A stretch of DNA of 10,591 nucleotides from Hyphomicrobiales bacterium (GTDB lineage: Bacteria; Pseudomonadota; Alphaproteobacteria; Rhizobiales; Xanthobacteraceae). Location of the stretch: assembly GCA_003133345.1 (NCBI GenBank), contig PKXB01000203.1, positions 138 through 10,728 of the forward strand, in the 5' to 3' direction. The notes under the pieces were generated by a model that saw nothing but the letters and a program-made list of their open reading frames with translations, was not told where the DNA came from and made no database searches. Below, piece after piece: positions 1 to 7,705 of this stretch; position 1 is the first letter of the stretch; the number at the start of each line of letters is the position of its first letter. Made by a program: the position numbers and the translations under genes.

Positions 1-730
1 TGGTTGCGGTCGACAATGTCAGCTATCTGCTGCGGGAGAACGAGGTCGCTGGCATCATCGGGTCGAACGGCGCCGGCAAGACGACGTTCTTCAATTTGCT
101 GACGGGATATTACCCGCCCGATCAAGGAACGATCCGCTATAAAGGTGAAGACATCACCCACGTGACGCCCCAGCAACGGGTGGCCCTGGGTTTGATGCGG
201 ACGTTCCAGCTCACGGCCACGTTCGACAATCTCAGCGTGATCGATAATCTGGTGCTCGCCTTTTTCCGGGCGCACCGGAAATCGTCCATGCTGCAGCTGC
301 TGCTGAACACCTGCAAGGCACAGCGCAACGATCCGAAGATCGTCGAGACCCTGGAAACATTCGACTTGCAAGATTTGCGCGACCGGCTGGTGAAGAACCT
401 GAGCCTGGGCGAAAAGCGACGCCTGGAGATCGCGATGGCGATCCTGGCCGAGCCCAAGGTGCTGCTGCTCGATGAACCGCTCGCCGGGCTCGCCGAATCC
501 GAGATCCAGAGCGTGCTGAACGTCCTTCGCGAACGTGTCGGCCGGCAGACGATCCTGATCGTGGAGCACAAGATTTCCCACGTGCAGGATTTCCTGCAAC
601 GGCTCACGGTCATGCATGACGGCCGCATCATCGCCGACGGCGGGGTTGAGGAATGTCTGCGCGACCCGGAAGTGCGCCGGAGTTATTGGCAGATCGACAC
701 CGCCGGCGAGCAGGACAGGACCGTCGTGGC

Positions 731-734
<4 letters not shown>
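1..734 (+). CDS. livG: LIV-type ABC transporter ATP-binding protein LivG, 5'-truncated by the window
   Basis: One of the two cytoplasmic ATPases of a branched-chain-amino-acid-type (HAAT) importer; it hydrolyses ATP to drive uptake through LivM/LivH. The reading frame is open from base 3, so the gene enters from outside the window; about 243 codons are visible and only a short N-terminus is missing. Walker A (GSNGAGKTT) is encoded at 60-86. The Q-loop region RTFQLT, the signature LSLGEKRRLEIA and Walker B LLLLDEPLAGL followed by an H-loop (VEHK) follow in normal order and spacing. The signature LSLGE replaces the common LPYGQ form but keeps the needed glycine. The internal TTG at 96 lies inside the P-loop region and is not a start. 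The stop overlaps the livF start in ATGA (731-734), implying coupled translation. The substrate cannot be deduced from the ATPase. Confidence 0.93.
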
Positions 735-1426
<692 letters not shown>

Positions 1427-1436
1427 AACGGGATCG

Positions 1437-1443
1437 ATAAGGA
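1437..1443 (+). promoter_or_regulatory. Ribosome binding site of livM
   Basis: ATAAGGA ends 8 nt before the livM ATG at 1452, in the only non-overlapping junction of the transporter operon (25-bp gap after livF). It supports the chosen livM start. Confidence 0.6.
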
Positions 1444-1451
1444 CGCCCGCG

Positions 1452-2429
1452 ATGAACGTTTTGAGATGGTGGTGGGGATTGCTGCTGGCGTTCGCACTGG
1501 TGGCGCTGGTGCGGGTATTTCTGCCGCTGCCGTTCGCCAATGAAATCATTATTTTTTCTATTTACACCATGGGCTGCAACTACCTGCTCGGCCGCATCGG
1601 CTTCATTTCGTTCGGACAGCCGGCCTATCTCGCGGTCGGCGCCTATGCGACGGCGTTTTACCTGTTTTACTTCGGCAACAACCCTTACGTCGGCATTCTG
1701 ATCGGCGTGCTGGCGGGAATCGTGGTGTCCTTCGCCATCGGCCCGCTGTTCGTGCGGTTGCGCGGCGACTATTTCGCCTTGGTCAATCTCGCGCTCGCGG
1801 TGATCATCTTCTATCTGATGCAGAAGGTGCTGGCCGGCATCACCCACGGAGACAACGGGCTGTGGTTCCTGACCAGTATGACTTCCACGCCGGTGCTCGA
1901 CTTGTCGCGGCCCGACCAGTTCTTCATCTTCGCCTTCCTGGTCGCCTTCGCGCTTTGGGCCTTCTACAAATACCTCGACGACTCGATCTTCGGCGCCTGC
2001 TGCCTGGCGACCAAGCTCAACGAGGACAAGGTGAAATTCCTTGGTTACAGCAGCTTCAACATCCGGCTGTTCGCCTTTGTCATCGCCAACACGACCACCG
2101 CGCTGGCCGGGGCGATGTATGCGGTCTATCTCGGCTTCGTCAGCCCGGAGATCACCAGCCCGGCGCGCGCCGCCGATCCCGTGGTGGTGACGATTCTCGG
2201 CGGGGTCGGCACCCTGTATGGACCCATCGTCGGCTCGATCGTCTATACCGGAATGAAGGACGTGCTCAGCAAGGTACTCGGCAATTGGGAGCTGGTGATC
2301 GGCTTCGTGCTGGTGTTCATCATGCTCGCCGGCGAAAAGGGCATCTGGGGCACGTTGGAGCCGCTGATCAAAAAGACGTTCCTGCGCGTAACGGGCAACG
2401 CGGCCGACCGGGGCGGGAGCAGCCGATGA
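1452..2429 (+). CDS. livM: LIV-type ABC transporter permease LivM
   Basis: Inner-membrane permease forming half of the translocation pore with LivH. The 325-aa product is strongly hydrophobic throughout, with multiple membrane spans beginning with an N-terminal segment at about residues 8-25. Family landmarks are visible in order: GRIGFISFGQPAYLAVGAY (LivM signature, normally GxxSxGxAAFxGxGAY), RLRGDYFALVNLALA (normally RGxYFAxxTLA), the THGDNGL loop, and the C-terminal GGVGTLYGPIVGS motif. Length is typical. It has its own Shine-Dalgarno sequence and ends in an ATGA overlap with livH. After the last membrane segment a short basic, Gly/Ser-rich tail (ending GGSSR) is present. LivM alone does not show what is transported; some members of this family carry aromatic acids or other non-amino-acid ligands. 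Confidence 0.93.
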   Translation: MNVLRWWWGLLLAFALVALVRVFLPLPFANEIIIFSIYTMGCNYLLGRIGFISFGQPAYLAVGAYATAFYLFYFGNNPYVGILIGVLAGIVVSFAIGPLFVRLRGDYFALVNLALAVIIFYLMQKVLAGITHGDNGLWFLTSMTSTPVLDLSRPDQFFIFAFLVAFALWAFYKYLDDSIFGACCLATKLNEDKVKFLGYSSFNIRLFAFVIANTTTALAGAMYAVYLGFVSPEITSPARAADPVVVTILGGVGTLYGPIVGSIVYTGMKDVLSKVLGNWELVIGFVLVFIMLAGEKGIWGTLEPLIKKTFLRVTGNAADRGGSSR

Positions 2430-3298
2430 TCGACATGCAGCTGCTGATTTCCGGCATCATCTTCGGCTTGAGCCTGGGAGGCATCTTTTTTCTGATGACG
2501 ATCGGGCTGTCGCTGTGTTTCGGCCTGATGCGCATCATCAGCCTCGACCAACTGCTGTATTATTCGATCGGCGGCTACATCACCTACTCCGTCAGCCTGG
2601 CAGTCGGAAACATTTGGCTCGGCGTACTGGGCGGAGTGATCGTCGGAGGCCTCGCCGCCTTGGCGGTGGAACGGATCGTGTTCCGGCGCATCTACGATCG
2701 GGACTTGCCCTTCACCATGATCACGTCGTTTGGCGTGCTGATCGGCGGTGTCGGCGTCATCAAGTATTTCTGGGGGCTGGTGCCGCGTCCGGTGCCGGTG
2801 CCGATCGATGCCCAGGTCTTCATCATCGGAACGGAAATCCCGGTCTATCGCCTGGTGATCATCGGCATTGCCGGTCTCGTCTATGTCGGGATCTGGCTGT
2901 TCCTCAACCGCACCATCATCGGCAAGGCGATTCGCGCCGGAACCGAGGACGTCGAGCATGTCGAAGGTCTGGGCATCAACGTCTACCGGCTGTTCACCAT
3001 CACCTTTGTCATCGCCGGCGGATTGTCAGGACTGGCCGGCGGCCTGCATGCGCCGTTGATCATGGTCGATCCGAATATGGGGCTCGAGGTGCTGGCCTTT
3101 GTCTTCATGGTCGTCATCATCGGCGGTCTGGGCAGCATCAAGGGCACGCTGGTGTCGAGCTTCCTGGTGGGGCAAGTGGTCTCGATCGGCTCGCTGATCT
3201 ATGCGCCGCTGGCGCAGATGGCGCCGTTCGCCATCATGCTGCTGATCCTGCTGATCAGGCCGACCGGGCTTTTCGGCAGCCAAATGCTGAAGCGATAA
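2426..3298 (+). CDS. livH: LIV-type ABC transporter permease LivH
   Basis: Partner permease of LivM. The ATG at 2426 overlaps the livM stop (ATGA, 2426-2429), with GGGAG upstream, and gives 290 aa, the normal LivH length. A longer reading in the same frame back to 1862 is only a shadow of livM. The protein is hydrophobic with about eight predicted membrane segments. Recognisable parts are the N-terminal GLSLGGIFFLMTIGLSLCFG segment, AIRAGTEDVEHVEGLGINV (the cytoplasmic coupling loop, normally RAxxxDxxxAxxxGIN), and a C-terminal VVIIGGLGSIKGTLVSSFLVG segment (normally GGxGSxxGAxxGG). The usual INFAHGE element after the first LivH span is replaced here by IISLDQ. It is the last gene on the plus strand; the next gene is convergent, with about 20 bp between stops. 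The binding-protein gene is not in the window. Confidence 0.93.
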   Translation: MIDMQLLISGIIFGLSLGGIFFLMTIGLSLCFGLMRIISLDQLLYYSIGGYITYSVSLAVGNIWLGVLGGVIVGGLAALAVERIVFRRIYDRDLPFTMITSFGVLIGGVGVIKYFWGLVPRPVPVPIDAQVFIIGTEIPVYRLVIIGIAGLVYVGIWLFLNRTIIGKAIRAGTEDVEHVEGLGINVYRLFTITFVIAGGLSGLAGGLHAPLIMVDPNMGLEVLAFVFMVVIIGGLGSIKGTLVSSFLVGQVVSIGSLIYAPLAQMAPFAIMLLILLIRPTGLFGSQMLKR

Positions 3299-3304
3299 GG
3301 ATCG

Positions 3305-3327
3305 CCGGCCGCGGCCGATCAGGCCGG
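3305..3327. terminator. Weak GC-rich inverted repeat at the convergent livH / hydroxylase M-subunit junction
   Basis: CCGGCC (3305-3310) is complementary to GGCCGG (3322-3327) across an 11-nt loop, with an AATTTGCTT tail on the plus strand. It lies between, and partly over, the two converging stop codons (livH stop ends 3298; M-subunit stop at 3319-3321), so it could act in both directions. The stem is short, the U-tract is interrupted and other pairings inside GGCCGCGGCC compete, so this is only a candidate. Confidence 0.25.
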
Positions 3328-4335
3328 AATTTGCTTAACCTCGGCGGCGCGTTTGGCCTTGATCGCGGTCAGCACCTTTTCCGCGGTAGCGGGAAGCGAG
3401 GTCACCCGCACTCCTACCGCGTCATGAATGGCATTCAATATAGCGGCCGCGGTCGGCACCGCCGTCGGTTCGCCGACGCCTTTGGCGCCGAACGGTCCGG
3501 TTGGATCGTAGCCCTGCACGATGTCGACCGCGATCTCCGGCATGTCGAGCGAGGTCGGCATGATATAATTGGTCAGGTTGGGATTGATGTGGCGCCCATT
3601 GGCGTCGAACAGCATTTCCTCCTGCAGCGCCATGCCGACGCCCATCGAAATGCCGCCCTCGACCTGACCTTCGACCAGCATGGGATTGATGGCCGTGCCG
3701 CAGTCATGGGCGGCGGCGATGCGCAGGATTTCGACCTCGCCGGTCTCGTCATCGACGTCGACCTCGGCGATCTGCGTGGCGTAGACGTAGGTCGCGAACG
3801 GCTTGCCCTGCCCGGTCTCCGGATCCATGGCGACGGTCGGCGGATTCCACGAGGCGCTGCCGATCGCCGGCTGGCCGAGCACGACCTGCGAGCGATGCGC
3901 CACCTCGCCGATCGAGACGTTGCGCTGTGGAAAGCTCTTCACCTGGATTTTGCGGTCTCTCGCTTCGAGTTGGCTGACCTTCACCCCCAGCATGGGCGCC
4001 GCTGTTTCGAATAAAATCGCCTTGGCGGCTTCGGCGGCGAGCCAGATGGCATTGCCGGTGACATAAGTCGTGCGGCTGGCAATGGCGCCGGTATCCATCG
4101 GGGTCGTGTCGGTGTCGGCGGAGACGACATGCACGTCGTCGGTGGCGATGCCGAGCGCCTCGGCCGCGATCTGGCCGAGCACCGTGAGCGAACCTTGGCC
4201 GGTTTCGACCGTGCCGGTGAGCACCGTGGCGGTGCCGTCCTCATTGACCTTCACCGTCGCCGCGCTTGCATTGGCGTCGACGGTGAAACCGATCGGATAC
4301 CACATGCAGGCGATGCCGCGTCCGCGCCGTTTCAT
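3319..4335 (-). CDS. Xanthine dehydrogenase-family hydroxylase, molybdopterin subunit M (C-terminal half of the Mo subunit, separate gene)
   Basis: Second half of the molybdopterin-cytosine-dinucleotide catalytic subunit, encoded as its own 338-aa protein of roughly 36 kDa. It begins at the normal domain boundary: KRRGRGIACMWY corresponds to the GRGxG(I/L)A segment inside one-piece large subunits. Visible Mo-cofactor motifs are GTVETGQG (41-48), ASRTTYVTG (86-94), GQVEGG (223-228) and AKGVGEP with the presumed catalytic base Glu289, equivalent to the active-site Glu of xanthine oxidase. The start ATG overlaps the stop of the L gene (ATGA, 4332-4335), so the halves are probably translated together. 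The known precedent for this split is nicotinate dehydrogenase (NdhL/NdhM) of Eubacterium barkeri. The alternative is a single-base indel in a normally fused gene. The substrate is unknown. Confidence 0.9.
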   Translation of the reverse strand: MKRRGRGIACMWYPIGFTVDANASAATVKVNEDGTATVLTGTVETGQGSLTVLGQIAAEALGIATDDVHVVSADTDTTPMDTGAIASRTTYVTGNAIWLAAEAAKAILFETAAPMLGVKVSQLEARDRKIQVKSFPQRNVSIGEVAHRSQVVLGQPAIGSASWNPPTVAMDPETGQGKPFATYVYATQIAEVDVDDETGEVEILRIAAAHDCGTAINPMLVEGQVEGGISMGVGMALQEEMLFDANGRHINPNLTNYIMPTSLDMPEIAVDIVQGYDPTGPFGAKGVGEPTAVPTAAAILNAIHDAVGVRVTSLPATAEKVLTAIKAKRAAEVKQIPA

Positions 4336-5729
4336 GAACGCGGCTCCCAGCCGAAGCGATCGGCCGCCTTGCGCAGCGATTCCTTGATCACCACGCTGTG
4401 CAGCACCTGTCCGGTCGGGCTGGATGAGCCTTCATCGAAGGCATTGAGCAGGCGGATTTCCAGCGGATCGATGCCGAGCGCCTTGGCGATGTCGTCCATT
4501 TGCGACTCGTAGGCGAAGCACACCTGTGGCGCGCCGAAGCCGCGCATCGCCCCGGTCATCGTTTTGTTGGTGTAGACGACGAAGGCCTCGGCCACCACAT
4601 TGTCGATCTTGTAGGGACCGGGCGACAGGATGCAGGCCTTGCCGAGCGTGGTCGCGCTCCACGAGCAATAGGCGCCGCCGTCGAGCACCAGCCTGATCTG
4701 GCGCGCCAGGATGCGGCCTTTATTACTGACGCCGGTCTTGTAATCCATGATGATGGGGTGACGCGTCGTGGTCGCGGTGAATTCCTCGCCGCGCGTGAAC
4801 ACGCCCTTCACCGGCCGGCCGGTCTTCTTCGACAAAAGCGCCAGTGCCGGTTCCTGCGAGATTTCGTTCTTGCCGCCGAAATTGCCGCCAACGATGGTGC
4901 CAATGATGCGGATGCGGCTCATCGGCAGCTTCAGCGTACGCGCCATGTCGGCCCGCGCGAGCGTAATTCGCCCGATCGTCGCCCAGATGGTGAGCCGGCC
5001 ATTGGCATCCCAGTCGGCGATGGCGGCGTGCGGTTCCAGCGACACGTGCTCGATCATTTGCGTGCTGAAGCGGGCTTCGAAGATTCGGTCGGACTCGGCA
5101 AATCCCTTCTCGATATCGCCTTTGCGGACCACCTTGGTCGCATAGATGTTGCTGTTAGGCGCATGCACCTTGGGGCTATCCTCGCGCATGGCCGCGACCG
5201 GATCGAGGACGGCCGGCAGCGGCTCGTATTCGACCACGATCTTCGCCAATGCCTCGTTGGCGATCTGCTCGGTGACGGCCGCCACCGCCGCAACGCCGTC
5301 GCCGGCATGGCGGACGATCGGATCGGCGAGCACCGGCTGGTCCTGAAACGTCGGTCCGAAGGAATTGGTGGGAATCTCTTTGCCGGTGAGCACCGCCATC
5401 ACGCCGGGCATGGCCTCGGCCGCGCTGGTGTCGATGCGCTTGATGCGGGCGGAGGCGATGCCGGCGCGCTTGATGCGGGCATAAAGCATGCCGGGGAAAC
5501 TGAGATCGTCGATGTATTTGGTCTGCCCGAGGCCGTGCAGGCGGGCGTCCGACCGCGTCGCGCGCTGGCCGACGGCGCGGGTCTGCTGGCGGGCGTCCGG
5601 CGTCAGCGGCTCGATCGGATAAGGCTCGCGCGGCAGTACCGGCGGCAGCCGCAGATCGACGTCGGGTGAACGCAGCGTCTCGGCGATCTCCAACTCATCG
5701 CGTTCCAGGACTCGGCTGTGTTCGTTCAT
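4332..5729 (-). CDS. Xanthine dehydrogenase-family hydroxylase, molybdopterin subunit L (N-terminal half of the Mo subunit)
   Basis: First half of the catalytic molybdopterin subunit, 465 aa and about 50 kDa. The ATG at 5729 overlaps the 2Fe-2S subunit stop (ATGA, 5726-5729). An open frame continues back to 6065, but that part is a shadow of the 2Fe-2S gene. After a Pro-rich N-terminal stretch of about 50 residues come the aldehyde-oxidase a/b hammerhead domain (GLGQTKYIDDLSFPGML, 66-82) and the first Mo-binding domain. That domain shows LEPHAA (231-236), GGNFGGKNE (281-289), the Arg-containing MRGFGAPQ (395-402) and DPLEIRLLNA (421-430). The protein stops right after FGWEPRS, where fused relatives continue into the second Mo domain. 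The missing half, including the catalytic Glu, is supplied by the next gene. The family hydroxylates purines, N-heterocycles, aldehydes or aromatic acyl-CoAs; nothing here fixes the substrate. Confidence 0.9.
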   Translation of the reverse strand: MNEHSRVLERDELEIAETLRSPDVDLRLPPVLPREPYPIEPLTPDARQQTRAVGQRATRSDARLHGLGQTKYIDDLSFPGMLYARIKRAGIASARIKRIDTSAAEAMPGVMAVLTGKEIPTNSFGPTFQDQPVLADPIVRHAGDGVAAVAAVTEQIANEALAKIVVEYEPLPAVLDPVAAMREDSPKVHAPNSNIYATKVVRKGDIEKGFAESDRIFEARFSTQMIEHVSLEPHAAIADWDANGRLTIWATIGRITLARADMARTLKLPMSRIRIIGTIVGGNFGGKNEISQEPALALLSKKTGRPVKGVFTRGEEFTATTTRHPIIMDYKTGVSNKGRILARQIRLVLDGGAYCSWSATTLGKACILSPGPYKIDNVVAEAFVVYTNKTMTGAMRGFGAPQVCFAYESQMDDIAKALGIDPLEIRLLNAFDEGSSSPTGQVLHSVVIKESLRKAADRFGWEPRS

Positions 5730-6241
5730 GGTGCGGTCGCCTCGGTTCGCGCATGGGTGAGCTGGGTGCGGGATTCCTCGCGCAACAGGCGAGCCGCGTC
5801 CTGCACCGCCTCGATCATCTTGGTGTAGCCGGTACAGCGGCAGAGATTTCCCGAAAGCGCATCGCGAATCTCTTGCGTCGACGGATTGAGGTTTTCGTCG
5901 AGCAAGGCCTTGGCGGACAGCAGCACGCCGGGGCCGCAGAAGCCGCATTGCAGCGCGCCGCTGTTCTCGAACGCCGTCTGAATCGGGTGCAGCCACTCCC
6001 TGCTGGCCAGGCCCTCGATGGTGAGAATTTGGCGGCCCTCCGCCTGGCCGGCGAGCATGAGGCATGAATTGACCGCCTGGCCGTCGACGATCACGGTGCA
6101 GGCGCCGCAGTCGCCGACATCGCAGCCGAGCTTGGCGCCGGTAAGATTAAAATTGTCGCGCAACAACTGCAGCAGGGTCGTTTCCGGCGGCACCGAAGCG
6201 CCGCGGACCTGGCCGTTGACGATCATCGTTACGTCGGTCAC
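5726..6241 (-). CDS. Xanthine dehydrogenase-family hydroxylase, 2Fe-2S small subunit
   Basis: Electron-transfer subunit carrying two [2Fe-2S] clusters between the Mo site and FAD. The 171-aa length is normal for CoxS/NdhS-type subunits. The N-terminal plant-ferredoxin-like domain has Cys40, Cys45, Cys48 and Cys60 (GCDVGDCGAC ... NSC). The C-terminal helical domain has Cys99, Cys102, Cys134 and Cys136 (QCGFCGPG ... LCRCTGY), so both cluster sites are complete. CGFCGPG has Gly where most relatives have Thr (CGFCTPG). The start is a GTG at 6241, whose GTGA overlaps the stop of the FAD-subunit gene (6238-6241); its own stop overlaps the L-subunit start. No signal peptide is seen, so the enzyme is probably cytoplasmic. 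Confidence 0.95.
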   Translation of the reverse strand: MTDVTMIVNGQVRGASVPPETTLLQLLRDNFNLTGAKLGCDVGDCGACTVIVDGQAVNSCLMLAGQAEGRQILTIEGLASREWLHPIQTAFENSGALQCGFCGPGVLLSAKALLDENLNPSTQEIRDALSGNLCRCTGYTKMIEAVQDAARLLREESRTQLTHARTEATAP

Positions 6242-7128
6242 GCCACGAGCTCCTTTTCCTTCGCGGTCGCGCGCGCCTGCGCGTTGGCGAGCGCGCGCTT
6301 GACCAGGACGGCGACGAGATCGCGCCGGTAATCGGCGCTGGCGCGGAAATCGCTGATCGGCTTTGCCTCCATGGCGGCAATACGGCCGGCTTCGGCCATC
6401 ACCTCGGCGCTGATCTTGCAGCCGTCGAGAAAGGCTTCCGCCTTGGGCGCGCGCATGACGGTGGGGGCGACCGCGCCGAGCGCGATGCGTGGCGCCACCA
6501 AGACGGACTTCTCGCGATCAATCCAAAAGCTCGCCCCGACATTGACCAGCGCCAGCGCCTGTCCCTTGCGCAAACCGAATTTCTCGAACGCGGCCGGCTT
6601 GCCGAGATTCTCCTTGGGAATGATGATGTCGACGAGGAGATCGCCGGGTTTGAGGCTGGTCTTGCGCGGCCCGACGAACAATTCGAACAACGGCATCCGC
6701 CGCTGGCCTTCAGTACTGGCGACCGTCACCGAGGCATCGAGCGCGATCAGCGCCGGCCCGCTATCCATCGATGGAACGCAAGTCACCAGATTGCCGCCGA
6801 GCGTGCCGAGGTTGCGCGTCTGCATCGCGCCGATGGAATGGGCGGCTGCGACCAAGGCCGGGAACATGTCGCGGATAACCGGCGAATTCATAATGTCAGA
6901 GTGCGTGACCAACGCTCCGATGTGCAGCCCGTCATCGGCAACGGCGATGGTTTTGAGCTCGTGCAGCCGCGAGACGTCGACGATGACTTCCGGGTTATGA
7001 ACCGCGTGCTTGAGTTCGACCAGCAGATCGGTTCCGCCCGCCAGAATCTTTGCCCGGGCACCGTGCTCACCGAGCAGCGCAATGGCATGCTCGAGATCTT
7101 TAGCCGATACGTATCCGAACGCCTTCAT
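6238..7128 (-). CDS. Xanthine dehydrogenase-family hydroxylase, FAD-binding medium subunit
   Basis: FAD subunit that passes electrons from the iron-sulfur clusters to the external acceptor. At 296 aa it matches the CoxM/NdhF type. FAD-binding motifs are AGGTDLL (30-36) and NLGTLGGNL (106-114), followed by SMDSGPALIALDA (120-132), a variant of the usual PAADTxPALxALDA. A CO-dehydrogenase-flavoprotein C-terminal domain covers roughly residues 170-280 and ends in the ASADYRRDLVAVLVKRAL helix. There is no Cys-rich insertion of the kind that holds the extra [4Fe-4S] cluster in 4-hydroxybenzoyl-CoA reductase HcrB, so that enzyme is unlikely. The ATG at 7128 has GAGGA about 10 nt upstream. It is the first gene of a four-gene block and follows a 91-bp gap after the DoxX-like gene. 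Confidence 0.94.
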   Translation of the reverse strand: MKAFGYVSAKDLEHAIALLGEHGARAKILAGGTDLLVELKHAVHNPEVIVDVSRLHELKTIAVADDGLHIGALVTHSDIMNSPVIRDMFPALVAAAHSIGAMQTRNLGTLGGNLVTCVPSMDSGPALIALDASVTVASTEGQRRMPLFELFVGPRKTSLKPGDLLVDIIIPKENLGKPAAFEKFGLRKGQALALVNVGASFWIDREKSVLVAPRIALGAVAPTVMRAPKAEAFLDGCKISAEVMAEAGRIAAMEAKPISDFRASADYRRDLVAVLVKRALANAQARATAKEKELVA

Positions 7129-7219
7129 CCGGTTGGTTTCCTCAGTGTCGGCCCCCAGAATAGGCGGCTACACTAGCGTAATCTATATCATATTGACGGA
7201 TATTTCAGACCGAAGTTAA
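7129..7219 (-). promoter_or_regulatory. AT-richer intergenic gap upstream of the XDH-family operon; possible promoter region
   Basis: This 91-bp gap is clearly more AT-rich than its surroundings and is the longest gene-free stretch in the window. On the minus strand it has TATGAT (7192 down to 7187), a 5/6 match to a sigma-70 -10 box, but no convincing -35 at 16-18 bp. A small dyad ATATC (7185-7189) / GATAT (7199-7203) overlaps that box and could be an operator half-site pair. TGAGGA (7144 down to 7139) is the ribosome binding site for the FAD subunit. Separate transcription of the four-gene block is plausible but not proven. Confidence 0.3.
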
Positions 7220-7705
7220 TCAGAATTCACGGCCCATAATGAGGTTGTCGAACGAGTACGCTCCCCCGTCATGCACGAGAAAATACAGCGCCGCGATCGT
7301 CCACATCAACGTGTATTCGAAGCCGAGCTGGTTCCAGAAATATTTGCCGACACGCCAACGCTCGATGTTGGACACCAGCCAAGAAAATAACGATCGGCAC
7401 AGCCTGCGAGGCGCGTGAACAGGCCGAGGGCCAGCAGCGGCCCGCAGATGAGTTGCGTCATCGAGATCGCCGGCGCCCATACTATCCCCGGGCGATAACC
7501 CTGCTTCGTCCATGTAATCGGCAAGCATCCTTAGGCTGCGCAGCGGCTGTCCGGTCGTGGGGAAGCAGCCGAAGGTATTGCGCAACCCGTGCGGCACGAG
7601 AGCAAGCCCGACCGAGACGCGCAAGAGCGCTTCGGCCAAAGGGCCAAAGGCTTGGTAAAGCCCTTCGAGTTGGGAAAACATGAGAGGGGTCGAAGGGTCA
7701 GGCAT
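7220..7705 (-). pseudogene. DoxX-family membrane protein, frame broken at three sites
   Basis: DoxX-like proteins are small four-helix inner-membrane proteins, some tied to quinone- or thiol-linked redox steps. The 161-codon minus-strand frame is open end to end but only its two ends look like DoxX: ALLRVSVGLALVPHGLRNTFG at the N-terminus, and KYFWNQLGFEYTLMWTIAALYFLVHDGG plus YSFDNLI at the C-terminus. The middle (7376-7501) is hydrophilic nonsense in this frame. The missing helix (APAISMTQLICGPLLALGLF) is in the second frame and a short VPIVIFL piece is in the third. Removing one G at 7499-7501, one at 7403-7404 and one at 7379-7380 gives a continuous 160-aa protein of normal type. Either three consensus errors or a decaying gene explains this. 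An alternative start is the ATG at 7681 (MFSQLEG). Confidence 0.75.

Noticed and set aside
653..730. Upstream start for LivF
   Set aside because: These 26 residues overlap the livG 3' end and are Arg/Pro-rich; the ATG at 731 overlaps the livG stop and gives the family length.
1862..2425. N-terminal extension of livH in the same frame
   Set aside because: It lies over livM in another frame and reads as low-quality Arg/Gly-rich sequence; the start at 2426 with ATGA overlap gives the normal LivH length.
2515..4014. 499-codon plus-strand frame spanning livH and the convergent M-subunit gene
   Set aside because: It crosses two genes on opposite strands, is very rich in Arg, His and Gly, and has no hydrophobic or family pattern; it is a shadow frame.
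4500..5669. Long plus-strand open frame (389 codons) antisense to the L-subunit gene
   Set aside because: It mirrors a well-supported gene with all family motifs on the minus strand, and the product is Arg/Asp/His-rich with no recognisable domain. It is a product of the GC-rich codon pattern.
5730..6065. N-terminal extension of the L subunit in the same frame
   Set aside because: It overlaps the 2Fe-2S subunit gene, whose eight cluster cysteines prove its frame; the extension has no family similarity.
3319..7128. 4-hydroxybenzoyl-CoA reductase (HcrABC) as identity of the XDH-family enzyme
   Set aside because: The FAD subunit lacks the Cys-rich insertion for the additional [4Fe-4S] cluster and no CoA ligase gene is in the window.
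7194..7220. TTGACG on the plus strand as a -35 box of an outward promoter
   Set aside because: It would run antisense into the DoxX-like gene, and the candidate -10 (TTAATC) is poor; no plus-strand gene follows.
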